NCBI GenBank assembly: GCA_026770585.1
Contig: MU646487.1
Coordinates: 401,727-421,146 of the forward strand
Reading direction: 5' to 3'
Source: Baffinella frigidus
Lineage: Eukaryota; Cryptophyceae; Cryptomonadales; Baffinellaceae
Length of the DNA: 19,420 nucleotides
Shown: piece after piece, positions 13,660-19,420 of the stretch
How the letters are laid out: every line of letters begins with the position of its first letter
Numbering within the stretch: the first letter of the stretch is position 1
The notes under the pieces: generated by a model
What the model saw: only the letters and a program-made list of their open reading frames with translations
The model's database searches: none
What the model was told of the DNA's origin: nothing
Translations under genes and position numbers: made by a program

Positions 13660-13743
13660 CTAGTTGGGAGGGGCGGGGGCGACGGCCATGCACGAGTCGT
13701 CGAACAGGTCTCCGAAGTGGTTGAAAAACGCGTCCGGGACAAC
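13660..13743 (-). CDS. COPS9: COPS9-like exon 3 (C-terminus and stop)
   Basis: On the - strand the acceptor CACCCTAATCAG, itself the end of a CCCTAAT array, opens an exon reading VVPDAFFNHFGDLFDDSC and MAVAPAPPN before TAG. The FFNxFxDLFDD motif is the diagnostic part of CSNAP, the segment that docks onto the signalosome. The short tail after it differs from the human DDIQ end. An acceptor-side copy with VVPVAFFNHFGDL lies sense-upstream at 13951-13911. Confidence 0.75.
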   Translation of the reverse strand, partial: VVPDAFFNHFGDLFDDSCMAVAPAPPN

Positions 13744-13744
13744 C

Positions 13745-13800
13745 TGATTAGGGTGTAGGGATTAGGGATTAGGGATTAGGATTTCGGGTCGGGATTTTGG
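13745..13800 (-). repeat. CCCTAAT array before COPS9 exon 3
   Basis: GGGTGTAGGGATTAGGG on the + strand, that is CCCTAAT in the sense of the - strand gene, ending in the acceptor of exon 3. Confidence 0.85.
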
Positions 13801-13802
13801 CA

Positions 13803-13903
13803 TCCCTTCAGTGGCCAGGCAGTCAAATTTGACTGCCAAGAGGTCCTAGGCAGGTCCTAGGGCCCTAAGGTAGGGCTTATGGGCCTACGGGCCACTGAAG
13901 GGA
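13803..13903. mobile_element. Palindromic MITE, family 1, copy 7 (COPS9 intron 2)
   Basis: TCCCTTCAGTGGCCAG to GGGCCACTGAAGGGA, TA on the right and CA on the left. Both arms carry the same substitution (CTTCAG / CTGAAG), so the stem is kept. Confidence 0.87.
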
Positions 13904-13910
13904 TATAAAA

Positions 13911-13951
13911 AAGAGGTCCCCGAAATGGTTGAAAAACGCAACCGGCACCAC
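13911..13951 (-). pseudogene. Acceptor-side copy of COPS9 exon 3
   Basis: Read on the - strand, TCTGATCAG is followed by codons VVPVAFFNHFGDL, and similarity then stops before FDDSC. It lies sense-upstream of the intact exon, with a CCCTAAT array and a MITE between them. Confidence 0.82.
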
Positions 13952-14009
13952 CTGATCAGATGGAAACAGAGACTTAGGGTTTGCCGGTGTGCGAGAGAGA
14001 GACGTCTAG

Positions 14010-14190
14010 TGTTGAGGGTTTGGGTTTAGGGGTTTAGGGTTTAGGATTTTAGGATTTTAGGGTTCAGGGTTTACATTTTGGGGGTTCGGGTTGGGTCCAG
14101 GGGTTCGGGTTTATTAATTTCGACGCGCGTAGAGGATGCACAGGTTAGGGTTTAGAAATCGCCTCCTCTAGCACGGGTTAGGGTTTCCTC
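14010..14190 (-). repeat. Degenerate TTTAGGG array (+ strand G-rich)
   Basis: GGGTTTGGGTTTAGGGG, TTTAGGATTTTAGGG and TTCGGGTTGGG units in COPS9 intron 2. Confidence 0.88.
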
Positions 14191-14216
14191 TTGACCCTAA
14201 ACTGTACTCACCACTA

Positions 14217-14334
14217 CAGGGGTACCCCGCTCATAAGAAACGCCCACCCCCCAAGGAACACCGTAGGGCCCTAGGCATAGGCCTACTGTAGGGTCTTAGG
14301 GGGGGGGCGGTTTCTTATGAGCGAGGTACCCCTG
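14217..14334. mobile_element. Palindromic MITE, family 2, copy 3
   Basis: CAGGGGTACCCCGCTCAT to TTATGAGCGAGGTACC and CCTG. TACTCACCAC occurs on both sides (left before TACAGGGG, right after CCCCTG), a possible 10-bp target duplication. The core is CCTAGGCATAGGCCTACTGT. Confidence 0.88.
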
Positions 14335-14537
14335 TACTCACCACAACGCCAACCTGGATTCTACAAGGCGGCGGGAGGGGCGCCGTTTCTGTCGCACTCT
14401 CTCTCCATCTCTCTCGCAGTCTCTCTCTCCCACCCTCTCTCCCACCCTCTCGCTCGCACTCTCTCACTCTCATATCATGGCCGCGGAAAGCCCAGGATCA
14501 GTGCAGAGAGAAGCGTGAGGGCTCACGCTCCCTCGTA

Positions 14538-14665
14538 TCCCTTAAGTGGCCGACGCCCCCTCGTATCCCTTAAGTGGCCAGCAGGCTCATACGCCCTACC
14601 GTAGGGCCCTAGGACTTGCCTAGGACCTGAGGGGGTCTATTTGGACCCCCTGGCCACTTAAGGGA
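14538..14665. mobile_element. Palindromic MITE, family 1, copy 8 with duplicated left end
   Basis: The complete element is 14566-14665, TCCCTTAAGTGGCC to GGCCACTTAAGGGA between TA dinucleotides. A second left end (TATCCCTTAAGTGGCC at 14536) stands 28 bp before it, as if CCCTCGTATCCC and the end had been duplicated. Confidence 0.88.
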
Positions 14666-14774
14666 TATGGGGTCATATTTGACCGTGGTCAAACGGGATA
14701 GATCCGCCAAACCTCAACGGTCGAAACACCTCACTGGGGAGGGCTGGCGCGGGGGTTCGGGTTGCGGAGAGCTC

Positions 14775-14845
14775 TGCCTGAGTTGATTACGTGTTGTAAT
14801 GCACATACGTGTTGTAATGCACATACGTGTTGTAATGCACATCGA
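14775..14845. repeat. 20-bp tandem repeat
   Basis: TACGTGTTGTAATGCACA repeats three times from about 14789 to 14842. Confidence 0.88.
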
Positions 14846-15261
14846 AACGGCGCGATTTCGATGATGTTTGTCTGTCTGAGTTGATCTGGTCTCCTCGAAA
14901 TGCGGGGACCACAACTTGATTATCCGGGTTCGTGGTACAGGTACGTCAACTTTTCCAGTAAGACACCACCAGACAACCCCGACGCAGGCAGAGCTAGGAA
15001 GATGGGGTCCCTCGTGTATACCCGACTGGTACAACCCTGGGATCGTTTTTCGATCGGATTTGGGATCATTTTTCGATCGAAAATTGTTTTGCCACCATCC
15101 TCACTCAAAACGATTTCATTTCGAAACATAGCATAATCTGTGGCGATCTTAAAGCTTCCACCGCCGAACATAAGGGTGGATATGCTATCTTAGGCATCAC
15201 AACAAGGCTGAGATGAGTGTATTTACCCACATAATCTGTTATGTTCCGAGATTAAACTTCC
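14846..15261. other. Intronic stretch without gene
   Basis: It contains a weak family 4 piece (14927-14955), GATCGTTTTTCGATCG and GATCATTTTTCGATCG in direct repeat (near 15042 and 15064), and CATAATCTGT twice (15132, 15230). Nothing coding is supported. Confidence 0.5.
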
Positions 15262-15752
15262 GGTCGCATCGCAAGAGCGCGATGCAGCCCGCCTTTGGAG
15301 AGCGGGAGCGATCAAGCAGGGATCACGGATCGGAGAATGCTTCCACAAAGCGAGCGTTTGCACAAAGCGGGGGCGCCCAAACAGGGCGAGGGTCAAGCAC
15401 GCGACTCTCCTCCGGATGCTGCTGCCAGAGGTGACGGGTGGGCAGGACACTGGCTAAGGGAAGGCGCCGCCCACCGAAAGTTTGGTCGCAGCTCGGGATT
15501 ACTCAACCAAAACGGGGGTAAGATCTTGCCCCCTGTTTGCTCCCCGAAAAAACGAGTTTTAAGCGCCTTCTATTGTAAAAGGCGCCGAGAATCCTCGTGG
15601 CGGGCGAGGGGAACCGTCAAGCAGCCATGGACCTCTACGGGGATTTGCCAGCGGCGGCGAAGCCCGCTGTGCCGACCACCGTGTGGAACGCCACGGCCAT
15701 CGAGGCGTCCAGCGCCGGCGGGTCGCCGCCAGACAAGGGTGCCGCAGGAGAG
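15262..15752 (+). pseudogene. Truncated copy of the SPF45-like 5' region and exon 1, inside COPS9 intron 2
   Basis: 491 bp match 16813-17300 closely (mostly single-base changes). The match covers the 5' flanking region, the ATG (15627) and 42 codons, MDLYGDLPAAAKPAVPTTVW onward to GAAGE. It stops at GGAGAG, before the codons TVVGAQ and the donor of the intact copy, and continues in a hairpin (15753-15808). It is on the strand opposite to the host gene COPS9. It may still carry promoter activity. The reading frame is intact, which suggests a recent event. Confidence 0.8.
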
Positions 15753-15754
15753 GA

Positions 15755-15808
15755 AAAAAAAATCCACCTTCACCCCGCCCCCGGATTTTTGGGGCGAGGG
15801 TGGATTTT
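15755..15808. repeat. Hairpin at the break of the duplicated segment
   Basis: AAAAAATCCACC and TTCACCCCGCC pair with GGGGCGAGGGTGGATTTTT around a short loop. It marks the exact right end of the copied segment. Confidence 0.82.
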
Positions 15809-15821
15809 TACCAGACGGGTA

Positions 15822-15922
15822 TCCCGTAAGTGGCGAGTAGGATCATATGCGCAACTGCAGGGACGTAGGAACTGACTAGGACCTATTTTCTGTCGAATTC
15901 GAACCCATCGCCATTTACGGGA
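15822..15922. mobile_element. Palindromic MITE, family 1, copy 9 (diverged)
   Basis: TCCCGTAAGTGGCGA to CGCCATTTACGGGA, TA on the left and TG on the right. The core is more diverged than in other copies (ACTGCAGGGACG). Confidence 0.78.
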
Positions 15923-15983
15923 TGTATAAACCAGAGGGACCCCAACTTTCTAGCTCTGCCTGAGTCTAGCGAGAGGGTTGGCA

Positions 15984-16178
15984 GGGTTTAGGGTTTAGGG
16001 TTTGGGTTTAGGGTTTAGGGTTTAGGGTTTAGGGTTTAGGGTTTAGGGTTTAGGGTGCATGATTGGAGGGTGTAGGGTGTAGGGTGTAGGGTGTAGGGTG
16101 TAGGGTGTAGGGTGTAGGGTGTAGGTTTTAGGGTTTCGGGTTTAGGGTTCAGGGTTTGGGGTTTAGGGTTTAGGGTTC
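15984..16178 (-). repeat. (TTTAGGG)n and (GGTGTAG)n arrays
   Basis: About ten TTTAGGG units (15984-16055) are followed by about nine GGTGTAG units (16066-16126) and more TTTAGGG. On the sense strand of COPS9 these are CCCTAAA and CTACACC, directly after the donor of exon 2. Confidence 0.96.
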
Positions 16179-16180
16179 AC

Positions 16181-16224
16181 CTTTTCTTGGTGGTCCCCCT
16201 CCAGCATGTGTACGTCCGAGTCGC
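16181..16224 (-). CDS. COPS9: COPS9-like exon 2
   Basis: On the - strand CCTAAAACAG is the acceptor. GC completes the Gly codon from exon 1, then DSDVHMLEGDHQEK follows, ending at the donor GTGAAC in phase 0. The exon is 44 bp, and CCCTAAA units touch both splice sites. It supplies the acidic part and the EK that precedes the conserved C-terminal motif in CSNAP. Confidence 0.7.
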
Positions 16225-16330
16225 CTGTTTTAGGGTTTAGGGTTTAGAGTTCAGGGTTTAGGGTTTCTTGCTATGACCCAGTCTATTTGGGCTCACCAGT
16301 TTGGTGAGCCCGGGCTCTTTTCCGCCTCAA

Positions 16331-16402
16331 AGCTGACGGATTTGTACCGCAAACCCAGCATGTCAACTTGAGAATAGTCGGCCAACCCGAGTGAGGCAGA
16401 GC
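16331..16402 (-). repeat. Dispersed repeat family 4, - strand copy
   Basis: The reverse complement reads CTAGCTCTGCCTCACTCGGG, TTGGCCGACTATTCTCAAG, TTGACATGC and GGTACAAATCCGTCAGC, the same order as at 4071-4150. Confidence 0.8.
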
Positions 16403-16654
16403 TAGAGTTTAGGGTTGCCTTGCCGCACACGCAGCTTTCCTCCCGAGATGCGTGGGCTTAGCAGGGTGCGCTCAGGGCGTGCAGAGAGGGGGGGGCGCTG
16501 GGGAAGAGTTCTGGGGAGCGGGGGGAGGGGGAGGAGGTGGTGAAAGCGTTGAATTTCGCTGCGAGGCTGTATGCACTGAGGGGCAACGAGAACGCGGCGT
16601 GCACAGCGACACGCCTGACAACGCGGAGCTTGCAAAGCCGCGCACGCTGGGAAC

Positions 16655-16745
16655 CTGCGAGGTCGGACAAGGGCTCGTAGTCGATGAGGTCGAGGTTCTC
16701 GAGGGCGCCCGTCTTGGAGCGCCCGTGCGACCGCATCCTGTTCAT
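16655..16745 (-). CDS. COPS9: COPS9-like exon 1
   Basis: The ATG at 16745 follows GGCACC, a good eukaryotic start context. The exon reads MNRMRSHGRSKTGALENL, DLIDYEPLSDLA and one base G before GTTCCC, phase 1. A second in-frame Met is at codon 4. The acidic DLIDYEPLSD stretch suits CSNAP, whose N-terminal part is poorly conserved. The donor is not strong, but the phase and the open frame into exon 2 agree. Confidence 0.65.
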
Positions 16746-17174
16746 GGTGCCTGCCGCGCCGCGCCCCCGAGTCAGCACATCGCCACAGTCGCAGAACCCC
16801 TGGCTGAGCTCAGGTCGCATCGCAAGAGCGCGATACAGCCCAGCCCGACTTGAGCGGGAGCGATCAAGCAGGGATCAAGGATCGGAGAATGCCTCCACCA
16901 AGCGAGCGTGTGCACAAAGCGGGGGCGCCCAAACAGGGCGAGGGTCAAGCACGCGACTCTCCTCCAGATGCTGCTGCAAGAGGTGACGAGTGGGCAGGAC
17001 ACTGGCTAAGGGAAGGCGCCGCCCACCGAAAGTTTGGTCGCACGGGATTACTCAACCAAAAGGGGGGTAGACCTTACCCCCTGTTTGCTCCCCGAAAAAA
17101 CGAGTTTTAAGCGCCTTCTATTTTAAAAGGCGCCGAGAATCCTCGTGGCCGGCGAGGGGAACCGTCAAGCAGCC
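16746..17174. promoter_or_regulatory. Shared 5' region of COPS9-like (-) and SPF45-like (+) genes
   Basis: The two start codons are 429 bp apart and point away from each other, so promoters for both must lie here or overlap. The part from 16813 is the one duplicated at 15262. It contains two hairpin-prone sites kept in both copies. One is GGGGGTAxxxCTTxCCCCC (near 17064; near 15517 in the copy). The other is AAGCGCCTTCTATTxTAAAAGGCGCC (17108-17133; 15560-15585), seven or more base pairs around a short loop, 42 bp before the ATG. No TATA box is obvious. Confidence 0.5.
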
Positions 17175-17318
17175 ATGGACCTCTACGGGGATTTGCCAGC
17201 GGCGGCGAAGCCCGCTGTGCCGACCACCGTGTGGAACGCCACGGCCATCGAGGCGTCCAGCGCCGGCGGGTCGCCATCAGACAAGGGTGCCGCAGGAGAG
17301 ACAGTGGTCGGCGCCCAG
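17175..17318 (+). CDS. RBM17: SPF45/RBM17/DRT111-like splicing factor, exon 1
   Basis: The ATG in GCAGCCATGG context opens a 48-codon exon starting MDLYGDLPAAAKPAVPTT and VWNATAIEASS, ending GETVVGAQ before GTGGGA, phase 0. SPF45 proteins begin with MSLYDDL (human) or have LYGDLPPP followed by a VW segment (plant DRT111), so the N-terminus is a good family match. SPF45 binds the branch-site machinery through a UHM domain and has a G-patch; both would be further downstream, outside the window. The truncated copy at 15262 lacks the last six codons and the donor, so this is the functional copy. The symbol is given by family only. Confidence 0.62.
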
Positions 17319-17765
17319 GTGGGATTGGCGGCAAGAGTCGGATTTCAGGCGTGCAGGGGCGGTGGGTTGCTTGCGGTTGTGTCATTCTCGCACCTATATT
17401 CTCACTCATCGCCCCCGCTCCCTCCGACTTCCCCGCTCGGGAGGGGATCTCGACAAGCGCTCGCCTCAGTATTGGACTGCACCCGCCGCAGTGGCGGCAC
17501 TGGCGGGGAACCGGCAAGATGGGCGAAGCAGAGTGGCAGGGGGAGTCTGCGTTGTAGAGGGAATGGGTGCATATGCGCGGTGCATTGTCGGGCGATGGAC
17601 ACTCCAGCACACAGCTCCGTTCTAGTGGATCCGCAGCGTTTCCTCTCCGAGCGAATCTAGTCCCCGGGGCTGGGGAGGTTCGTGGTTTCCGGCAGCTCGC
17701 CGACCTGGGTTAGGGTTCCGGGTTTAGGAATCAGCACTGATGCGTGTAGCCCCTCACCCCGGCAG
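17319..17765 (+). other. SPF45-like intron 1 (proposed)
   Basis: GTGGGATTGG opens and CCCTCACCCCGGCAG closes the stretch. It is GC-rich, with open frames on both strands that look incidental. One short GGGTTAGGGTTCCGGGTTTAGG piece lies near 17708. No other feature seen. Confidence 0.4.
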
Positions 17766-18079
17766 ATGCCAGCGCCGACCCTGAAACCTGAACCCATGAA
17801 CCCAGAGCTCGGCCTGCTTCCCCCCTCCCCCTCCCCCTGGACCCTGAACCGCCCCCCCCCCCCGAGCAGGAGGGGGGCGCTTACATTTTTTTAGCTTCCC
17901 CCCTGGACCCCACCACCTGAACCTCCCCCCCCTCCCCGTTGGGAACCTGGGTGCGCACCGCGGACGCTCCCCCCGTGGACCCTGAAACCTGAAGCGTCCC
18001 CACTCCTTGGAGCAGAAGGCAGGATGGGGGGCGCGAACCATGATGGCCCCGACGCGGCCCCGACCCGCCGACGCCGTGG
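17766..18079 (+). CDS. Region with candidate exon 2 pieces of the SPF45-like gene
   Basis: At 17766, after CCCTCACCCCGGCAG, the phase 0 frame reads MPAPTLKPEPMNPE, similar to the MAPPTLRKPP that follows the N-terminus in plant DRT111. The end of such an exon is not visible, and the sequence soon becomes C-rich low-complexity. At 18020-18079, after AGAAGGCAG, an open frame reads TMMAPTRPRPADAV before GTCAAC. GACGCCGTGGT-like ends recur downstream (near 18147, 18250, 18279), as expected for donor-side copies. The exact exon is unresolved. Confidence 0.28.
17820..17945. repeat. C-rich low-complexity tract
   Basis: CCCCCCTCCCCCTCCCCC and later poly-C runs, with GGACCCTGAAC pieces. Confidence 0.85.
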
Positions 18080-18154
18080 TCAACCCTAACTCATACACCC
18101 CAAACCCCAAACCCCTAAGAACCCTCCGCCACTTAGCAGCGACCGAGGACCGCC

Positions 18155-18815
18155 GTGGTACCCTCGGAGAGACTGGGTCGGAAAGTAGGGTTTGGGGTGT
18201 AGGGGTGTAGGGGTGTAGGGATGTAGGGGCACCCCGACCCGCCCGACGCCGTGGTGCGCCCCTAGACCCCAACCCAAACGTGGTGCGCCCCTACACCCCA
18301 ACAGCACCAAACCCCAACCCCTACTTTCCGACCCTGTCTGGTCTCTCCGAGGGTTCTTCGGCACAAGGGTTCCTACCACCAGCCACCTCAAGTGAACCAA
18401 ATCGCGTTATGGAGACCTGTGGGCAACTTCCCCGCCCCTGGACCCCATACCCCAAACCCCAAACCCCAAACCCTACTTTTCGACCCGGTCTCTCCAGGGG
18501 TTCTTGGACACAAGGGCGCCTAGACCCCCGAGGGTTGTTCAGACACCCTAGACCCTACATCATGATCGAGCGCGCCGCCCCTAAGGTTATATGTCGACCC
18601 TCATCCCGAAACCCTCCGTGGTGGGCTCCTAAACCCTCAACCCTAAACCCGGATCCTCCGCTGTGCGCTCCTGAACCCTGAGCCCTCGACCGGAATCCCG
18701 AAACCTGAAACCTGAAACCCTACGTTCCGTAGACCCTAGACCGGAAACCCGGAACCCGAAACCCGAAACCCTACTTTCCGGCCCGGTCTCCCCGAGGGTT
18801 GTTGAACAGAAGATC
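18155..18815. repeat. 50-bp repeat in direct and inverted copies
   Basis: CCTACTTTCCGACCCGGTCT followed by CTCCGAGGGTTCTT and (in two copies) ACACAAGGG occurs near 18318, 18472 and 18770 on +. It occurs once inverted at 18158-18200 (CCCTCGGAGAGACTGGGTCG). Each is preceded by CCCAAACCC-type units. The inverted copy and 18318 could pair over 40 bp. Confidence 0.8.
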
Positions 18816-18839
18816 TTCCTTCACGCCGACAGCATGCAA

Positions 18840-18910
18840 CAAGTTTGATTAAGTTTTAATCAAACTTAATCAAACTTGCCCCCTGAATCAAACTGAATCA
18901 AACTTACCCC
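18840..18910. repeat. AATCAAACTT repeat with internal palindrome
   Basis: AAGTTTGATTAAGTTTTAATCAAACTT can fold back on itself. AATCAAACTT or AATCAAACTG recurs five times, ending in ACTTACCCCCTCGCAG. Confidence 0.88.
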
Positions 18911-18917
18911 CTCGCAG

Positions 18918-18977
18918 AAAACGGCGCGGCGCGGGGCAGCGCGTTTCACCGACGACAGGGTAAAGCGCACCGTCACG
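18918..18977 (+). CDS. Candidate exon of the SPF45-like gene
   Basis: The acceptor ACTTACCCCCTCGCAG opens an exon with codons for KTARRGAARFTDDRVKRT and VT before GTGAAC. If joined in phase 0 to 19252 it reads RTVT-VIDQTGGG. This recalls the STVLAPVIDLKRGG part of human SPF45. The similarity is short and the join is inferred. Both splice sites are good. Confidence 0.35.
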
Positions 18978-18981
18978 GTGA

Positions 18982-19250
18982 ACCCCAAGCCCTACACCCT
19001 ACACCCTACACCCCAAACCCCAAACCCTCAACCTCAAACCCTGGAACCCAAAACCCAAACCCCAAACCCCAATCCCCAAACCCCAAACCCCAAACCCCAA
19101 ACCCTAAACCCTATACCCCAAACCCTAATCCCTAATCCCTAAAACCCAAACCCTAAACCCCAAACCCTAATCCAGAACACCCAAACCCTAAAACCCAAAC
19201 CCAAACCCAAAACCCAAAACCCAAAACCCAAAACCCAAAACCCCAAACCA
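18982..19250 (+). repeat. CCCCAAA / CCCTAAA / CCCAAAA array
   Basis: About 35 degenerate units, C-rich on the + strand, in the intron between the two candidate exons. Confidence 0.95.
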
Positions 19251-19251
19251 G

Positions 19252-19281
19252 GTGATCGATCAGACGGGGGGCGGAACGACG
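19252..19281 (+). CDS. Candidate short exon of the SPF45-like gene
   Basis: The acceptor CCCCAAACCAG is followed by phase 0 codons VIDQTGGGTT before GTGCAG. A longer reading to VQPST is possible, but no donor follows. It is very short; support comes only from position, phase and a weak likeness to the VIDLKRGG of SPF45. Confidence 0.25.
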
Positions 19282-19295
19282 GTGCAGCCCTCGAC

Positions 19296-19420
19296 CCTAA
19301 GCCCTAAACCCCAACCCCTAAACCCCAAACCCCACACCCTAAACCCTAAACCCCAAACCCCAAACCCCAAACCCCACACCCCAAACCCCAAACCCCACAC
19401 CCCAAACCCCAAACCCCAAA
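19296..19420 (+). repeat. CCCCAAA / CCCTAAA array at the window end
   Basis: About 17 units, C-rich on the + strand, running off the end. Confidence 0.95.

Larger units (their letters stand above)
13660..16745 (-). other. COPS9: COPS9/CSNAP-like gene (three exons, complete)
   Basis: This is a gene-level entry. Exons 16745-16655, 16224-16181 and 13743-13660 on the - strand join in consistent phases (1, then 0) to an open frame of 72 codons plus stop. The C-terminus EKVVPDAFFNHFGDLFDD matches the conserved end of COPS9/CSNAP (human FFNDFEDLFDD). CSNAP is the small acidic ninth subunit of the COP9 signalosome, the complex that removes NEDD8 from cullins. The known human protein is 57 residues, so a 72-residue product without further exons is reasonable. 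Introns are 430 and 2437 bp, both containing CCCTAAA-type arrays in sense orientation. The start is head-to-head with the SPF45-like gene. Confidence 0.72.

Noticed and set aside
13034-14604. Open frames that begin MSEVPLY or MSEVPRK
   Set aside because: The start is the terminal inverted repeat of the family 2 MITE; the continuation is unrelated in each case.
16440-16480. An extra COPS9 exon in intron 1 (CTGCGTGTGCG before GCAAGG on the - strand)
   Set aside because: Exon 1 joins exon 2 in phase without it, no pyrimidine-rich acceptor precedes it, and the 72-codon product already fits the family size.
16452-16853. 133-codon + strand frame with CEAVCTEG and Gly-rich start
   Set aside because: It runs antisense to COPS9 exon 1 and through the 5' region duplicated at 15262, where the frame is not kept. 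The - strand exon explains the region better.
1-19420. Transfer RNA or ribosomal RNA genes and a dinoflagellate spliced-leader sequence
   Set aside because: I looked for tRNA-type boxes and for the conserved spliced-leader motif and saw none. A covariance search could still find a diverged tRNA.

Overview
The window is nuclear DNA of a eukaryote. Its coding exons are short (20 to 140 bp), bounded by GT-AG and at least one possible GC-AG spliceosomal splice site, and lie in introns of 0.4 to 2.4 kb. The introns are packed with degenerate telomere-like CCCTAAA / CCCGAAA / CCCCAAA arrays, microsatellites and small foldback elements. Telomere-like units of the TTTAGGG type, cysteine-rich DUF4215-like repeats and very repeat-rich introns suggest a protist, perhaps an alveolate such as a chromerid or dinoflagellate. 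The sequence alone does not settle the lineage. Almost all long open frames are shadows in repeats; the genes were found by joining short exons through splice sites whose codon phases agree.

Region 1 (1 to about 9.7 kb, + strand) is the 3' part of a multi-exon gene for a secreted or surface-type protein built of DUF4215 / myxococcus-type cysteine-rich repeats (CGDG...CDDxN...GDGCSxxCxxExGFxC). Nine exons (224-305, 1650-1732, 2672-2721, 3977-4056, 5050-5125, 5773-5824, 6580-6674, 7470-7509, 8970-9021) join in one continuous frame and give three repeat modules plus a linker and a tail. A possible last exon with a stop lies at 9675-9694. The 5' end of the gene is outside the window.

Region 2 (9.7 to 13.6 kb) has no gene I can support. 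It holds many copies of two palindromic MITE-like families with TA at their borders, a 300-bp tandem duplication of unknown nature, perfect hairpins, and GC-rich tandem repeats interrupted by a MITE.

Region 3 (13.66 to 16.75 kb, - strand) is a complete small three-exon gene of 72 codons. Its C-terminus carries FFNHFGDLFDD, the hallmark of COPS9/CSNAP, the small ninth subunit of the COP9 signalosome. Its introns carry the telomere-like arrays in the opposite orientation to region 1.

Region 4 (16.8 to 19.4 kb, + strand) starts head-to-head with COPS9. It holds the first exon (MDLYGDLP...) of an SPF45/RBM17/DRT111-like splicing factor, with possible further exons to the right. A truncated 491-bp copy of its 5' region sits inside COPS9 intron 2.

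The most striking pattern is that most exons found here have decayed partial copies close by, and the copies obey a rule. Copies upstream of an exon keep the acceptor and the exon's 5' part. Copies downstream keep the exon's 3' part and the donor. Only one copy keeps both splice sites. Telomere-like arrays or microsatellites often lie between the copies. This reads as intron growth by repeated boundary-spanning duplication, possibly coupled to break repair.
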